Below are positions 53,487-62,480 of a stretch of DNA of 64,000 bases, in pieces. The DNA comes from Thiodiazotropha sp040507225 (GTDB lineage Bacteria > Pseudomonadota > Gammaproteobacteria > Chromatiales > Chromatiaceae), in assembly GCA_040507225.1 (NCBI GenBank), contig JBEVVG010000001.1, forward strand, positions 806,001 to 870,000. The letters are read 5' to 3'. A program made the translations under genes and the position numbers. Numbering within the stretch: position 1 is the first letter of the stretch; each line of letters opens with the position of its first letter. The notes beneath the pieces are model-generated. The model was not told the origin of the DNA. It saw only the letters and a list, made by a program, of their open reading frames with translations, and did not search any database.

Positions 53487-53786
53487 ATGATGAGTGGTAG
53501 TTTTTTCAAAACGCTGATGATCAGTGTTTTCATCGCAGTGCTTTTCCTACCCCTGATGCTCTACCTGTACTATCTGGCGCAACGTTACCCCGGGACGACC
53601 GGAATCAGCCAGTTTCGCTGGGAGGAAATCACCTTGATGCTGACCAGTGGCCTGATCCCGTTCCTGATCCTCTCAGGTTTGCGCATACCCTGGAACAAAC
53701 CCGCACTGCAGCGTTTGGAACAGTCTAAAGGGACGACGCGTTACGGATACGCATCTGAATTTTTTTATCCTGAGGATCGAACTTGA
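53487..53786 (+). CDS. Small membrane protein of unknown function (99 aa)
   Basis: MMSGSFFKTLMISVFIAVLF begins a first helix (about 8-27), a polar stretch RYPGTTGISQFRWEE follows, then a second helix (about 48-65, LTSGLIPFLILSGL). GGGGGATC precedes the tandem ATG. An earlier ATG at 53439 would add an unlikely leader. The 3' end overlaps the convergent TPR lipoprotein gene by 62 bases. No family recognised. Confidence 0.5.
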   Translation: MMSGSFFKTLMISVFIAVLFLPLMLYLYYLAQRYPGTTGISQFRWEEITLMLTSGLIPFLILSGLRIPWNKPALQRLEQSKGTTRYGYASEFFYPEDRT

Positions 53787-54615
53787 GCGCCGCCTGCCAT
53801 AAGTCCAAGGCCTCAGGACGACTCACACGCACCCGGCGCACACCTTCAAGATACAGGGTCTTCGCATAACGCTTGCGATGTCCATCCAGAGTGGTGAGCG
53901 CTTTGGGGTCGCTTTTCAGGCTTTTTTCACCCTGAAGCAGCTCTTTCAGGGTGGAATCGTAGTCCCGACGATCGAAGGCCTGCTGCGCCTTTGAAACACG
54001 CAGTTCGAGCAGCATCTCGCGTAACGCATCATCCTGCGGGTACTTGGCCACATGCGCCTCCAGCTCCCTGATGAAACTGACGGCGTCTCTGGCACGTTCG
54101 TCCGCCTGCAATATCGACTGCCGCGAGTAGGCATAATCCTCATCCCTCAATTCCCGTTCGTCCTGAGGCTTGGTGCCCTTGACGGGGCGGGTCGGATACT
54201 TGGCCTGGAGTCGCAGTTTTGCCTGGCGTTCATCCAACCTGCGCAGGGCGGTCAGAGCCTGTCGATTGGCCGGATCCAGGCTGAGAAGATCGAGATACAG
54301 GCGCTGTGCCCGTTCGATCTGGCCTTTTCGTTGCGCCTTGCCGGCGGATTTCTCGAGTTCACGGGTTTTTGCCTGAATCGCTTTATCAACCAGCTCCATC
54401 TGCTGCTCGATTTTGGCGTCGTTGCGTGACAGGGTGAGTGCGATACGGTATTCGTGACGGGCACGCTGCAGGTCTCCGATGCGCTCATGCTGTTGCGCTT
54501 GTGACACCCAGTAGGCGGCAGAGGCGCTATCTCCGCCCTCCCCCTTGGGTTGCGGACCCGACACGCACCCCGCCAACAGAAGCGCCGTGAGCAGAATGCT
54601 CGCGAGCCGTCTCAT
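53725..54615 (-). CDS. TPR-like lipoprotein of the kinase/deacetylase cluster
   Basis: 296 residues from the ATG at 54615: MRRLASILLTALLLAGC is a lipoprotein signal with lipobox LAGC. Helical TPR-like repeats follow (AQQHERIGDLQRARHEYRIA, QIERAQRLYLDLLSLDPANR and LDLWQAALKFDPQDKKIQMR). A longer in-frame start at 54756 is rejected because it would bury the signal peptide. It lies downstream of the deacetylase and kinase genes on the same strand, so a common role at the envelope is likely. Confidence 0.75.
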   Translation of the reverse strand: MRRLASILLTALLLAGCVSGPQPKGEGGDSASAAYWVSQAQQHERIGDLQRARHEYRIALTLSRNDAKIEQQMELVDKAIQAKTRELEKSAGKAQRKGQIERAQRLYLDLLSLDPANRQALTALRRLDERQAKLRLQAKYPTRPVKGTKPQDERELRDEDYAYSRQSILQADERARDAVSFIRELEAHVAKYPQDDALREMLLELRVSKAQQAFDRRDYDSTLKELLQGEKSLKSDPKALTTLDGHRKRYAKTLYLEGVRRVRVSRPEALDLWQAALKFDPQDKKIQMRIRNASSL

Positions 54616-54804
54616 ATGCAAGACCTGACGATGCCGGGTCTGCCTTTGCCGGTGTTGTCTGAAATGCACCGCAACCTCAGAGCCCATGCCGGTGCAAGCC
54701 GATGTGTGATGGCTGAACGATCCGTTCAGACTGCTGGAATGTGTCTCTGTTTTCACGGCCTGTTCATGGACTGCTGGATTCCGTTGGATGGTGAAAGCTC
54801 CGGC

Positions 54805-55863
54805 TCAATGCTGACGCGGCTGAAAGGTAACCAGCCTGTCGACAAAGGCATCCAGATCCCTGTCGCCGTAGATCATGCTGCGATGCAGGGTGTAGGGATA
54901 GGTAAATGCGGCATTGGGTTTCGACTCCACGGTCAGGCCCATCTGCAGTTCACGCTTCTTGAGAATTGCGATCACCTGTTCGTTGGTGGCGCCGAATGGA
55001 TAGGCGTAGAAGCGGGGGGTAGAACCCAGTTTCTGATTAATCGCTTCAATCGGGGATTCGACTTCATGATCCACCCGGCGAAGATACTGCTGTCTCGATT
55101 CACCTGCCTTGCGATGGGTCAGATTCGCATGCGTCTTGGAATGCGGCTGGACACTGATCAGTCCACTGCGTTGCATGCTGCGCAGCTCCCGGGTCGTCAA
55201 ACCGCCTTTATTCATGTAGTCGGAATAGAGGAAAATGGTGGCGGGAAACGCATACTCCTGAAGGATCGGGAAGGCGATCTTGTAGATGGACCGGTGACCA
55301 TCGTCGATAGTCAGAACGACCGAGCGCTTTGGAATGGGATTATCCCCGTTGAGAAAGCCGAGCAGATCCTGCAAAGGAATCACCCGGTAGCCGTTGGACT
55401 TGAGATACTCCATCTGTTGGCGAAACTGTTCAGCGCTCACCTCGAGTTTGCCACCCCGCTCACCAAACCGGTGATAGCAGAGTATCGGCACGGTCTGATA
55501 TCCCGTGTATTCGATACCGGTGGGATTCGGTTCACTCAGGGGGATCACGACATGTCCGCCCGGCACCAGATCCCGGGAACGGTTGGCATCCTCGATCACC
55601 CAGTATTGCGCTTCGCTGCCAAGATAGCGCTTTGCAAGACTGCGGGTGGATTCCTGCCCCATCTGAACGATTACGAAGGCATCATCACGGGCGATGACCC
55701 GGCTTTGATAGCCGAAAGGGCCTGTTGTACACCCGGAAAAAACTCCAATCGCCAGCAATATCAGCCCCCGAAACCATCGCGCAAGCACAGGAGCGGGAGA
55801 GTTAGCGACGCAATTCAAACAGCATACAGCACGATTAACGTTTGATGATGCGAGTTGCGTCAT
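54805..55863 (-). CDS. Polysaccharide deacetylase (NodB homology) with LysM-like N-terminus
   Basis: About 352 residues. The NodB fold shows all key motifs: LTIDDG (metal-binding Asp pair), HSKTHANL (HxxxH) and RFYAYPFGA. A LysM-like module (ESTRSLAKRYLGSEAQYW to VPGGHVVIPL) precedes it. An in-frame GTG at 55788 would give MLARWFRGLILLAIGVFSGC, a perfect lipoprotein signal, and may be the true start. The chosen ATG overlaps the kinase gene by 29 bases. It would remove N- or O-acetyl groups from a cell-wall or exopolysaccharide glycan, possibly opposing the AlgI/AlgJ-like pair nearby. Confidence 0.82.
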   Translation of the reverse strand: MTQLASSNVNRAVCCLNCVANSPAPVLARWFRGLILLAIGVFSGCTTGPFGYQSRVIARDDAFVIVQMGQESTRSLAKRYLGSEAQYWVIEDANRSRDLVPGGHVVIPLSEPNPTGIEYTGYQTVPILCYHRFGERGGKLEVSAEQFRQQMEYLKSNGYRVIPLQDLLGFLNGDNPIPKRSVVLTIDDGHRSIYKIAFPILQEYAFPATIFLYSDYMNKGGLTTRELRSMQRSGLISVQPHSKTHANLTHRKAGESRQQYLRRVDHEVESPIEAINQKLGSTPRFYAYPFGATNEQVIAILKKRELQMGLTVESKPNAAFTYPYTLHRSMIYGDRDLDAFVDRLVTFQPRQH

Positions 55864-57637
55864 CGATGTTCGCCTCATCATTGAGATCATCCTCAGGCAG
55901 AGGATTCACAGCAGGTTGCGAATCCACGGGCGGGCCGGCCAAGGGTGATATTCGTGTCTCATCGTCATCCTCCTCCACTTGCTCTGGCATGTCAGGCGGA
56001 ACCTCGGGCGGCTCGGGAATCGGGTGAGCGGATGTGGGCACGGGCTGTTCCAGATTCTGCAGGGCGTCGGCCATGCGGTTGTATTCGGTGAACAAAAGAC
56101 CCAACTCGTCATTACGCTCTTCACGAATCCTGTAGGCGTAGTTGCCATGATGCACGTGAATGATCGCCTTACGCAGAATCCGGATGGGTAGCGTGATACC
56201 GGTTGCCAACAGGTATGCGACGATAACCACGGTCATGACCACCGCCAGCAATAAAGCCAGCATCGTGTAGAAAGTCAGGTCCGCGGCCGCAATCAAAGGT
56301 GTTTGGGACATACCCAGTTGAACGCCGCCAATCTGTTTATTCTGAAAAAGAATGGGAGCCTGAAAATCGAAAACCCGTTCCCCGTTCCACTCACCCTCAA
56401 AGATTTGCACCCCCTCGCCTCCCTTGAGCATCGACATTGATTCCTGGGCTTGATGACTCTTCGAGACCTCATCTTCCTGGGTGCTGGCGCGGACGATCTG
56501 CTTGTGATCGAAGATCCTCAGATAGCTGATCTGTTGACGTTCCTTGATCTCCTGGACAAAGGTTTCCACCGCGACCCAGTCCTGAATCAGGACGGCCTCC
56601 GCACTCTCGATCGCCATGAACTCCGCCAGCGAACCACCGGAATCGAGGGTCAGTTCCGTCATGGTATCGACCTGTTTCTGATACACGAGATAGGATCCCA
56701 GGATCATCGCCAGAGAGACCACGAATGCCATGATGGCGGTCCACTTGATACGCAGCGGAAGAATCTTTGACTCATTGCTGTGCTGCTGCTTCTCATCGAT
56801 TTCCCGAACCACCCGGCGCAGCGAGACAGCCAGTTCCTTACCGGTCTGGAAGCGCTGCTCGGGTTTTTTACTGAGCAGCTTCTCCACGATGTGTTTAAGA
56901 CTCTCTGGGACGTCCTTTTTTCTGACATCGATGGGCGCTGGCTCATCCTGGACGATCTTCATCAGCAGGGAAGTGAAGGTTTCCGACACAAAGGGCCGCT
57001 CACCGGTGATCAACTGATAGAGGATGACGCCCAGGGAAAACAGGTCGGATCGTCCGTCCACGGGGAGTCCTTCCACTTGTTCCGGTGACATGTATTGTGG
57101 CGTTCCCAACACAGCACCCAGCATGGTGTGATGCTCTTTGTTGGGAGCCTCCATTCTGGCAATGCCGAAATCGGTGATACGAATCGTGTGCTCATCACCG
57201 GGGGATATGATGTTTCCGGGTTTCACATCACGGTGAACAATGCCGTGGGCATGAGAATAATCCAGAGCTTCTGCCAGCTGGATGCCGTAGATCACCACCT
57301 CCCGCAGTGAAATATCGGTGTTTGCCGCCATGATCTGCTCGAGAGTACGGCCTTCGAGAAACTCCATGGCGATGTAAGGACCCTGGTCCACCTCGCCGAC
57401 ATCGAATATGGTGACAATGTTAGGGTGCGTCAGTTTACCGGCGGCCTTTGCCTCCTGCAGAAACCGGTACCGATATTCCGAATCCGCGGCGTACTCACCT
57501 CTGAGCAGTTTTATCGCCAGAACTCGGTTGATTTCGGGGTCAAATGCCTTATAGACAATCGACATCGCGCCTTCGCCCACCTCTTCCAGGAGATGGAACC
57601 TCCCGATAGACTCAGGCATCGGTTTCTGACTGTTCAA
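55835..57637 (-). CDS. Transmembrane Ser/Thr kinase with periplasmic sensor and HAMP domain
   Basis: 600 residues. TTG at 57637 follows AGGAG by 8 bases; a GTG at 57655 is in frame but lacks a site. The kinase domain has GEGAMSIVYKAFD, LAIKLL, HRDVKPGNII and ITDFGIAR, with GTPQYMSPEQVEG. A membrane helix (about 295-315), a periplasmic sensor of about 135 residues, a second helix and a HAMP linker (LPIRILRKAIIHVHHGNYAY, then ERNDELGLLFTEYN) follow. The C-terminus is proline-rich and acidic. Sensor-HAMP input on a Hanks-type kinase, with the kinase at the N-terminus, is unusual. Confidence 0.9.
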   Translation of the reverse strand: MNSQKPMPESIGRFHLLEEVGEGAMSIVYKAFDPEINRVLAIKLLRGEYAADSEYRYRFLQEAKAAGKLTHPNIVTIFDVGEVDQGPYIAMEFLEGRTLEQIMAANTDISLREVVIYGIQLAEALDYSHAHGIVHRDVKPGNIISPGDEHTIRITDFGIARMEAPNKEHHTMLGAVLGTPQYMSPEQVEGLPVDGRSDLFSLGVILYQLITGERPFVSETFTSLLMKIVQDEPAPIDVRKKDVPESLKHIVEKLLSKKPEQRFQTGKELAVSLRRVVREIDEKQQHSNESKILPLRIKWTAIMAFVVSLAMILGSYLVYQKQVDTMTELTLDSGGSLAEFMAIESAEAVLIQDWVAVETFVQEIKERQQISYLRIFDHKQIVRASTQEDEVSKSHQAQESMSMLKGGEGVQIFEGEWNGERVFDFQAPILFQNKQIGGVQLGMSQTPLIAAADLTFYTMLALLLAVVMTVVIVAYLLATGITLPIRILRKAIIHVHHGNYAYRIREERNDELGLLFTEYNRMADALQNLEQPVPTSAHPIPEPPEVPPDMPEQVEEDDDETRISPLAGPPVDSQPAVNPLPEDDLNDEANIDDATRIIKR

Positions 57638-57941
57638 ATTGACTTCTCCTGCCACTTCTCAAAAGACATGGGTATATCCCTGGGTTATCAGTCGACCCTG
57701 TCAGGGTGGACGTGCCAATGTTATTCCGAACACCTCGACACCTGGAATTCGCATCAGCGAAATAAGCCGCCAGGCCCCCTGACACCCGTGCATTCTGGCT
57801 CTCCTGCAGGTCTCCACTGACTTAGTGTAGCAAACCCGAGGATAAATATTTATTGACGCCAACCGGTTATATCGATTAGTTTTTTATATATTTTTCCAAT
57901 AAATCAGGTGAGATCACCGAGTTCACTCAAGCGATACGGAC
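57638..57941. promoter_or_regulatory. Divergent promoter region of the kinase and an unknown gene
   Basis: 304 bases. TTGACG followed 18 bases later by TAGTTT is a weak candidate for the plus-strand gene. The half next to that gene is very AT-rich (TTTTTTATATATTTTT). Nothing else is seen. Confidence 0.3.
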
Positions 57942-58733
57942 ATGACTGAAACCTTTGACATACCGCGCCTCATCGAGCTTCGCAAACTCACCCGATCCAT
58001 ATCAGACAATCTTCAATCCCAGCTCAAAACCTATCTGGCAACGCTGGCCCCCCTGTTCTCCCCGATGCCTCTCCTCGGAGAACATGTGCGCGGAGGCTCC
58101 AAGTCGATGGTCAAAGGCGCTGAGAAGAATTTTCAGGAGCTGAGGAGCCGCTTTCACGAAATCGCGAGACAGGCGCCCTTCTCGCTGGATACTGAGCTCA
58201 AATCCCCACTGGACGTATTTGCCGCGACGCCTTCACTGACCCCGGTGGAATACGCCTACACCGCCGATCAGGGCGGTCAGGAGACGCATCTGAGCGTCAC
58301 CTCTCCCCTGAAATGGGTGCTTTCCTACCCCGAAACCCAGCCGAAGAGACTGCTCGAACTGCTCAGGGGCAACAGAAGTCAGGTCAGGGATGAACTGTCC
58401 CACGCACTGCTGCAATGTCTGACATTGAACCTGGTCCTGGAAAAACAGGCCGGCCTCACCGCATTGCTGAAGGACTTGCGATTCAGTATTTCAATGACCC
58501 AGATGGAAGGTTTGGGGCCACTCCCGGTGATACTCGTCGCCTGCCCCATCGCGACCCTGTTACCCCCGGACGACATCATTGTCCAGAGTACTGAGATTTC
58601 CGGAATTCCCTCGTTTGAGGAAATCGTCAACATCGAGGACATTCGCAACCTGTCGGATCCTCTCAGGGAACGCATCATGGAGATCACCCGGGCGTCCTCC
58701 ACGGCGATTCAGGAGGAGATTGCAGCCGGCTGA
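57942..58733 (+). CDS. Unrecognised conserved-looking cytoplasmic protein (263 aa)
   Basis: Mostly helical, beginning MTETFDIPRLIELRKLTRSI, with a mid-region VTSPLKWVLSYPETQPKRLL and a hydrophobic strand PVILVACPIATLLPPDDIIV. There is no signal peptide, membrane helix or known catalytic motif. The frame has codon use like its neighbours and starts 304 bases from the divergent kinase gene. It could be a kinase target, but nothing in the sequence proves it. Confidence 0.6.
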   Translation: MTETFDIPRLIELRKLTRSISDNLQSQLKTYLATLAPLFSPMPLLGEHVRGGSKSMVKGAEKNFQELRSRFHEIARQAPFSLDTELKSPLDVFAATPSLTPVEYAYTADQGGQETHLSVTSPLKWVLSYPETQPKRLLELLRGNRSQVRDELSHALLQCLTLNLVLEKQAGLTALLKDLRFSISMTQMEGLGPLPVILVACPIATLLPPDDIIVQSTEISGIPSFEEIVNIEDIRNLSDPLRERIMEITRASSTAIQEEIAAG

Positions 58734-58797
58734 TCATCGCGGCCACCCATTCCAGTCCAATAGTGACTATAAATAAAACAAGGTTTTACTCAACCCC

Positions 58798-58830
58798 GGT
58801 TACTCCTAAACTTCCACCACTTGAGTAACC
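58798..58830. other. Inverted repeat upstream of tpx
   Basis: GGTTACTC and GAGTAACC, 8 bp each, are separated by 17 bases. A related GGTTTTACTCAA lies just before them. The spacing is too wide for a tight terminator. It could be an operator for tpx, which starts about 150 bases downstream, or a hairpin ending the preceding gene. Confidence 0.35.
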
Positions 58831-58981
58831 CCCATGCTAGGCCTGCTTCAGCCAAGTGTGCGTTCTGCGCTGACCCACACACATCGCCATGGTACAGACC
58901 GGACATGACCGGCCATTGCGACCCGCCTGTGGCTGCAAACGTCATTGATTGAGCAGATAACAACACAAAGAGGAGAGACCA

Positions 58982-59482
58982 ATGGCCACGATCACACTCG
59001 AAGGCAACCCCATCCACACCAACGGCGAACTGCCAGCAGTCGGTTCCAGCGCCCCGGATTTCACACTCACCGCCGGCGATCTGTCCGATGCCAGCCTGGC
59101 CAGCTATGCTGGTAAAAAGAAGCTCCTGAACATCGTTCCGAGTCTCGACACCGGTGTCTGCGCAACTTCAACCGTCACCTTCAACAAGGCCATGGGTGAC
59201 AAACCCAATTCCGTGGCTCTGGTCATCTCCGCGGATCTGCCCTTTGCCCAGGGCCGCTTCTGCAGTGCGGAAGGTATCGACAACGTGGTATCCCTGTCGA
59301 TGATGCGAAATCGCAACTTCGCCAAGGACTATGGTGTACTCATCGATGATGGCCCACTGGCCGGCATCTGCGCCCGTGCCGTGGTGGTGCTGGATGAGAA
59401 CAACCAGGTCGTTTACACCCAGATGGTTCCCGAGATTGTCCAGGAACCGGACTACGAGAGCGCCCTGGCCCATCTCGACTGA
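58982..59482 (+). CDS. tpx: Thiol peroxidase Tpx (atypical 2-Cys peroxiredoxin)
   Basis: 166 residues, the family length. The peroxidatic cysteine lies in NIVPSLDTGVCATST (Cys60) and the resolving cysteine in GRFCSAEGI (Cys94). PAVGSSAPDFTLTAGDL precedes and the resolving-end RAVVVLDENNQVVYTQMVPE follows. It reduces lipid and alkyl hydroperoxides with thioredoxin; E. coli-type Tpx acts in the periplasm or cytosol, and this one has no signal peptide. GAGGAGAG precedes the ATG. Confidence 0.95.
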   Translation: MATITLEGNPIHTNGELPAVGSSAPDFTLTAGDLSDASLASYAGKKKLLNIVPSLDTGVCATSTVTFNKAMGDKPNSVALVISADLPFAQGRFCSAEGIDNVVSLSMMRNRNFAKDYGVLIDDGPLAGICARAVVVLDENNQVVYTQMVPEIVQEPDYESALAHLD

Positions 59483-59901
59483 GTTTATCGATATCAACCC
59501 TGCACCCGATCCTCACCCCGGCCGGGTCGAGGTTACGGGCAGGGTTTTCTCCACCGCCCCCCGTGTAACCGCTGCTGCCGCCTGGCGGCCCTGCGGGACA
59601 GGTTTCAGCGGTGCATTCGTATTTAGCCGTACATCGCCAGCCACCGCGTCAAGCGGGCATCCTTTACATCGCCGGGTCAATGTCTGCTCGAGTAGCACGA
59701 GGGTATGTACGCAAGCCCTGACCTGGAACCTTGCAGCGCCGATTGCGACCGATTAAAGTGCCTAGAAACCGCAGACAAAGCCGGTGAACCCAGGAACCTG
59801 GTAAAATCGGCGACCGTTGATTGAACGACTTCCTCGCCAGTTGCTCCCGTTTCGCATGGGTTCGCGGCGGCGCAAACTCGGTAGACTGGATTTAGCATCC
59901 T
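59483..59901. other. 419-base gap upstream of the CorA gene
   Basis: GC-rich and without a convincing gene; short frames on either strand lack ribosome sites and protein-like composition. It should hold the CorA promoter and the tpx 3' end. No Mg-sensing leader structure is recognised. Confidence 0.35.
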
Positions 59902-60855
59902 ATGTTGAGATTTTTCAAAATTGAAGATGACCTCATCCTGGACATGGGGATCCCACCGGAGGAACAGTCCGCCCGAATTCGCGAAGCCGACTGGATCGAT
60001 GCCCATGAACCCGATGAAGAGGAACGTCTGCTGCTGCAACGCCTGCTGCGAACCGACATTCCCGAATCGGATGACGTGGAGGAAATCGAGGCCTCGGCAC
60101 GCTGCTTTGTGGACCAGGCCGGTATCCATGTTCACTCCCTGTTCCTCGCCCAGACCGAAGGTCGGCACAATTCAGTGTCCGTGGCCTGCATCCTGCAACG
60201 GGACCGGCTGATCACCATCCGCGAAGACGATCTTGCGGATTTTCGTCTGTTGCGAATGCGCATCCGGCGCCGTCAGATAGAGGCGCGCTCTCCCGCAGAA
60301 CTGCTGGTCACCCTGTTCGAACAGAAGGTTGAAAACCACGCGGATACCCTGGAGGACCTGCACCGCCAGTTGGAACTGGTGAGCTACCTGGTTCTGGAGG
60401 ATGAGGATTCGGATCTAGAAGACGCAATCAGCAAATTGGCGCGCCTGGAAGACAGCAACGGTAAGATCAGACTCTGCCTGATGGATACCCAGCGGGACAT
60501 CTCTTTTCTTCTAAGACATCTTAGATCCCAACCGGAGCAGTCTGAAACCCTGCGGGAAATCATGCGGGATACCGAAACCCTGATGTCTCACACCACATTC
60601 CTGTTCGACAAAATCAACTTTCTGATGGACTCCACCCAGGGATTTATCAACATCCAGCAGAATCAGATCATCAAGATCTTCTCCATCGCTGCGGTCGTAT
60701 TCCTGCCACCGACCCTGGTCGCGAGTATTTACGGCATGAATTTCTCGCACATGCCGGAACTCGAATGGCTTCTCGGCTATCCCTGGGCAATCGGCCTGAT
60801 GATCATGTCCGGAATTGCTCCATACTGGTATTTCAAGCGTAAAGGCTGGTTATAG
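59902..60855 (+). CDS. corA: CorA-family Mg2+ transport protein
   Basis: 317 residues. A long acidic, helical cytoplasmic domain (about 1-255) is followed by two membrane helices at the C-terminus. The signature YGMNF sits at the end of the first helix in the diagnostic GMN position, and the polar MPELEWLLGY loop precedes the second. The protein forms pentameric Mg2+ (or Co2+) channels in the inner membrane. It ends in the basic FKRKGWL tail typical of CorA. Neighbours give no further hint of the metal. Confidence 0.9.
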   Translation: MLRFFKIEDDLILDMGIPPEEQSARIREADWIDAHEPDEEERLLLQRLLRTDIPESDDVEEIEASARCFVDQAGIHVHSLFLAQTEGRHNSVSVACILQRDRLITIREDDLADFRLLRMRIRRRQIEARSPAELLVTLFEQKVENHADTLEDLHRQLELVSYLVLEDEDSDLEDAISKLARLEDSNGKIRLCLMDTQRDISFLLRHLRSQPEQSETLREIMRDTETLMSHTTFLFDKINFLMDSTQGFINIQQNQIIKIFSIAAVVFLPPTLVASIYGMNFSHMPELEWLLGYPWAIGLMIMSGIAPYWYFKRKGWL

Positions 60856-61006
60856 GCGCAATCAACCGGCCGTTCCTCGCGGTCAATCCAACAGGCAAGC
60901 CGGGTTCATCGACTCCAAGTCACTGGGAGTGGTGATTTAGAAGCTATGCTGCTGTGATGTTGCGATGGGCGTTGCGTCAGCCACAACAACAGCTGGGGAA
61001 GAGATA

Positions 61007-61034
61007 CACCCGCTGCACCTCAGCGCAGCGGGTG
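61007..61034 (-). terminator. Hairpin downstream of the histone-like membrane protein gene
   Basis: CACCCGCTGC and GCAGCGGGTG form a perfect 10-bp stem with an 8-base loop, 14 bases after the stop at 61049. A weak T-rich stretch (TATCTCTT) follows on the minus strand. Likely an intrinsic terminator. Confidence 0.6.
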
Positions 61035-61048
61035 ATGGACGAGAGGGC

Positions 61049-62308
61049 TCAGCGGTAGTAACCACCGGGGTAACCCTGCTGATAGGCAGGCGGGGCATAG
61101 GGGGAGTAGCCCGGTCGACCATACCAGCCGGGAGGCGGCGGAGGCACCATGGCGTCCTGCAGATCCCGTTCGGCCTGAACCCGGTTCTTGGTGGCTTCCA
61201 TCTCAGCCTGTGCCGCGTCACGAAGATCATCGAACTCCTTGAGTATCTTGCTCACAGACTCTTCATGGGCTTCCCTTACCGCCTGATGCTGGGCCGCTGC
61301 GCTTTCAGCCGGTGTGGCAGGTGCCGGAGTCGGTTCAGCGGCCACCGCGGCGGGTGGTGTCTCGGTTTGTGCCGGTACGGTGCTTTCAGACGCTGCCGGT
61401 TCCGCTGCAGCCGGCTCCGCGGCGGCGGTCTCAGCAACCGCAGGTGGCGTCGATGCTTGTGGTTTGCTCATCGGCAGCACCGTAGGCGGAGGTTGCATGA
61501 AACCAAACCCGGGAACCGGCGTCCTGGCCTGAGGCGGCGCCTCTGCGGGTTGTTTTGCGGCGACCGCTTCAGTGGCAGGCTGAGTGTCAGCGACCGGAGC
61601 ATCGGCAGGTTTGTCGGCCGGGGTCGTTTCAGTGGTTGTGGGGGCAGTCTCGCTCGCCACTGATTCGGTAATCTCGACCGATTCGACCGGTGCGGCTTTA
61701 TCTGGGCTTGCTGCGACGGGATCGGCAGCTTCGTTCTTGGCCAGGGAACGAATGTACAGGAAGCCGAGCACGATAATGATCAACCAGAAGATGACCTTTA
61801 TCCAGAAACCGCTCGAACTTTTGGTGTCCGTTGACATTGGGGATTCCTCCGAGGTTTTGTTTTGATCTTCTATTTTCGCTTGTACCACAACGCTTGTGGA
61901 TGCCGTCTTGGAACCAATCGGTACGACCTTGGGTTCCTCAAGCGGACTTTTGGAAGCGGCTACCGCAACCGCGACGGTCGTGGGTGTTGCCGTCTTGGGC
62001 GCCTCTGCCGCAGATTCGGATCTGGTTTCGGGTTGCTGCTGTTGGCTTGACGGGTCAGCAGTTGCAGCGGGGTCGGGAGTGACCGATGCGGAAGCAGCCG
62101 GTTTGGCTTCAGCGACGGCTTTCTTCTTGGGAGCGGCCTTTTTGACAGTAGCGGCTTTCTTCTTCGCCACCTTCTTTTTCGCCGCCTTCTTCTTTACGAC
62201 CTTCTTGGCGGTCGCCTTTTTCTTAACGACTTTCTTTTTCACCGTTCCGCTGTCTTCGGCCGGTTTAGACTCTGTATTGTCGTCGGTCTGATTGGTCTCG
62301 TCAGCCAT
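61049..62308 (-). CDS. Single-pass membrane protein with histone H1-like lysine/alanine N-terminus
   Basis: 419 residues. About residues 23-58 are a run of KKK/KKA repeats like bacterial histone H1-type tails (VKKKATAKKVVKKKAA). A low-complexity alanine/threonine/proline linker follows, then one membrane helix (about 171-190, IKVIFWLIIIVLGFLYI). A second Ala/Pro/Glu-rich region and a short helical segment (EEFDD-type, SKILKEFDDLRDAAQAEM) precede a Gly/Tyr/Pro-rich tail ending YPGGYYR. GGGGGA precedes the ATG. The basic tail could bind DNA at the membrane; the rest is unrecognised. Confidence 0.75.
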   Translation of the reverse strand: MADETNQTDDNTESKPAEDSGTVKKKVVKKKATAKKVVKKKAAKKKVAKKKAATVKKAAPKKKAVAEAKPAASASVTPDPAATADPSSQQQQPETRSESAAEAPKTATPTTVAVAVAASKSPLEEPKVVPIGSKTASTSVVVQAKIEDQNKTSEESPMSTDTKSSSGFWIKVIFWLIIIVLGFLYIRSLAKNEAADPVAASPDKAAPVESVEITESVASETAPTTTETTPADKPADAPVADTQPATEAVAAKQPAEAPPQARTPVPGFGFMQPPPTVLPMSKPQASTPPAVAETAAAEPAAAEPAASESTVPAQTETPPAAVAAEPTPAPATPAESAAAQHQAVREAHEESVSKILKEFDDLRDAAQAEMEATKNRVQAERDLQDAMVPPPPPGWYGRPGYSPYAPPAYQQGYPGGYYR

Positions 62309-62404
62309 CTTTTCCCCCTTGTGGCGTTCGGAATATCACTCCACCATTTTACCCAAAACCCTGGGAAGTCAAGAATATTCCCAAGAAAGAATGATCAGCT
62401 GGCT

Positions 62405-62426
62405 TAGGGTCTGTCAACAGGCCCTA
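62405..62426. other. Inverted repeat in the gap between the histone-like gene and MTI phosphorylase
   Basis: TAGGGTCTGT and ACAGGCCCTA pair with one G-T wobble across a 2-base centre. It lies 54 bases past the stop of the phosphorylase gene. It has no T-run on either strand, so its role is unclear. Confidence 0.35.
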
Positions 62427-62480
62427 GCATCCTGAATTCTGGGTACAGATCACGCCCGGTCAGTCAGGTGTTGAAATTCT

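Noticed and set aside
59513..59756. Short open frames on both strands in the tpx-CorA gap
   Set aside because: No ribosome binding sites, low-complexity composition and no recognisable motif.
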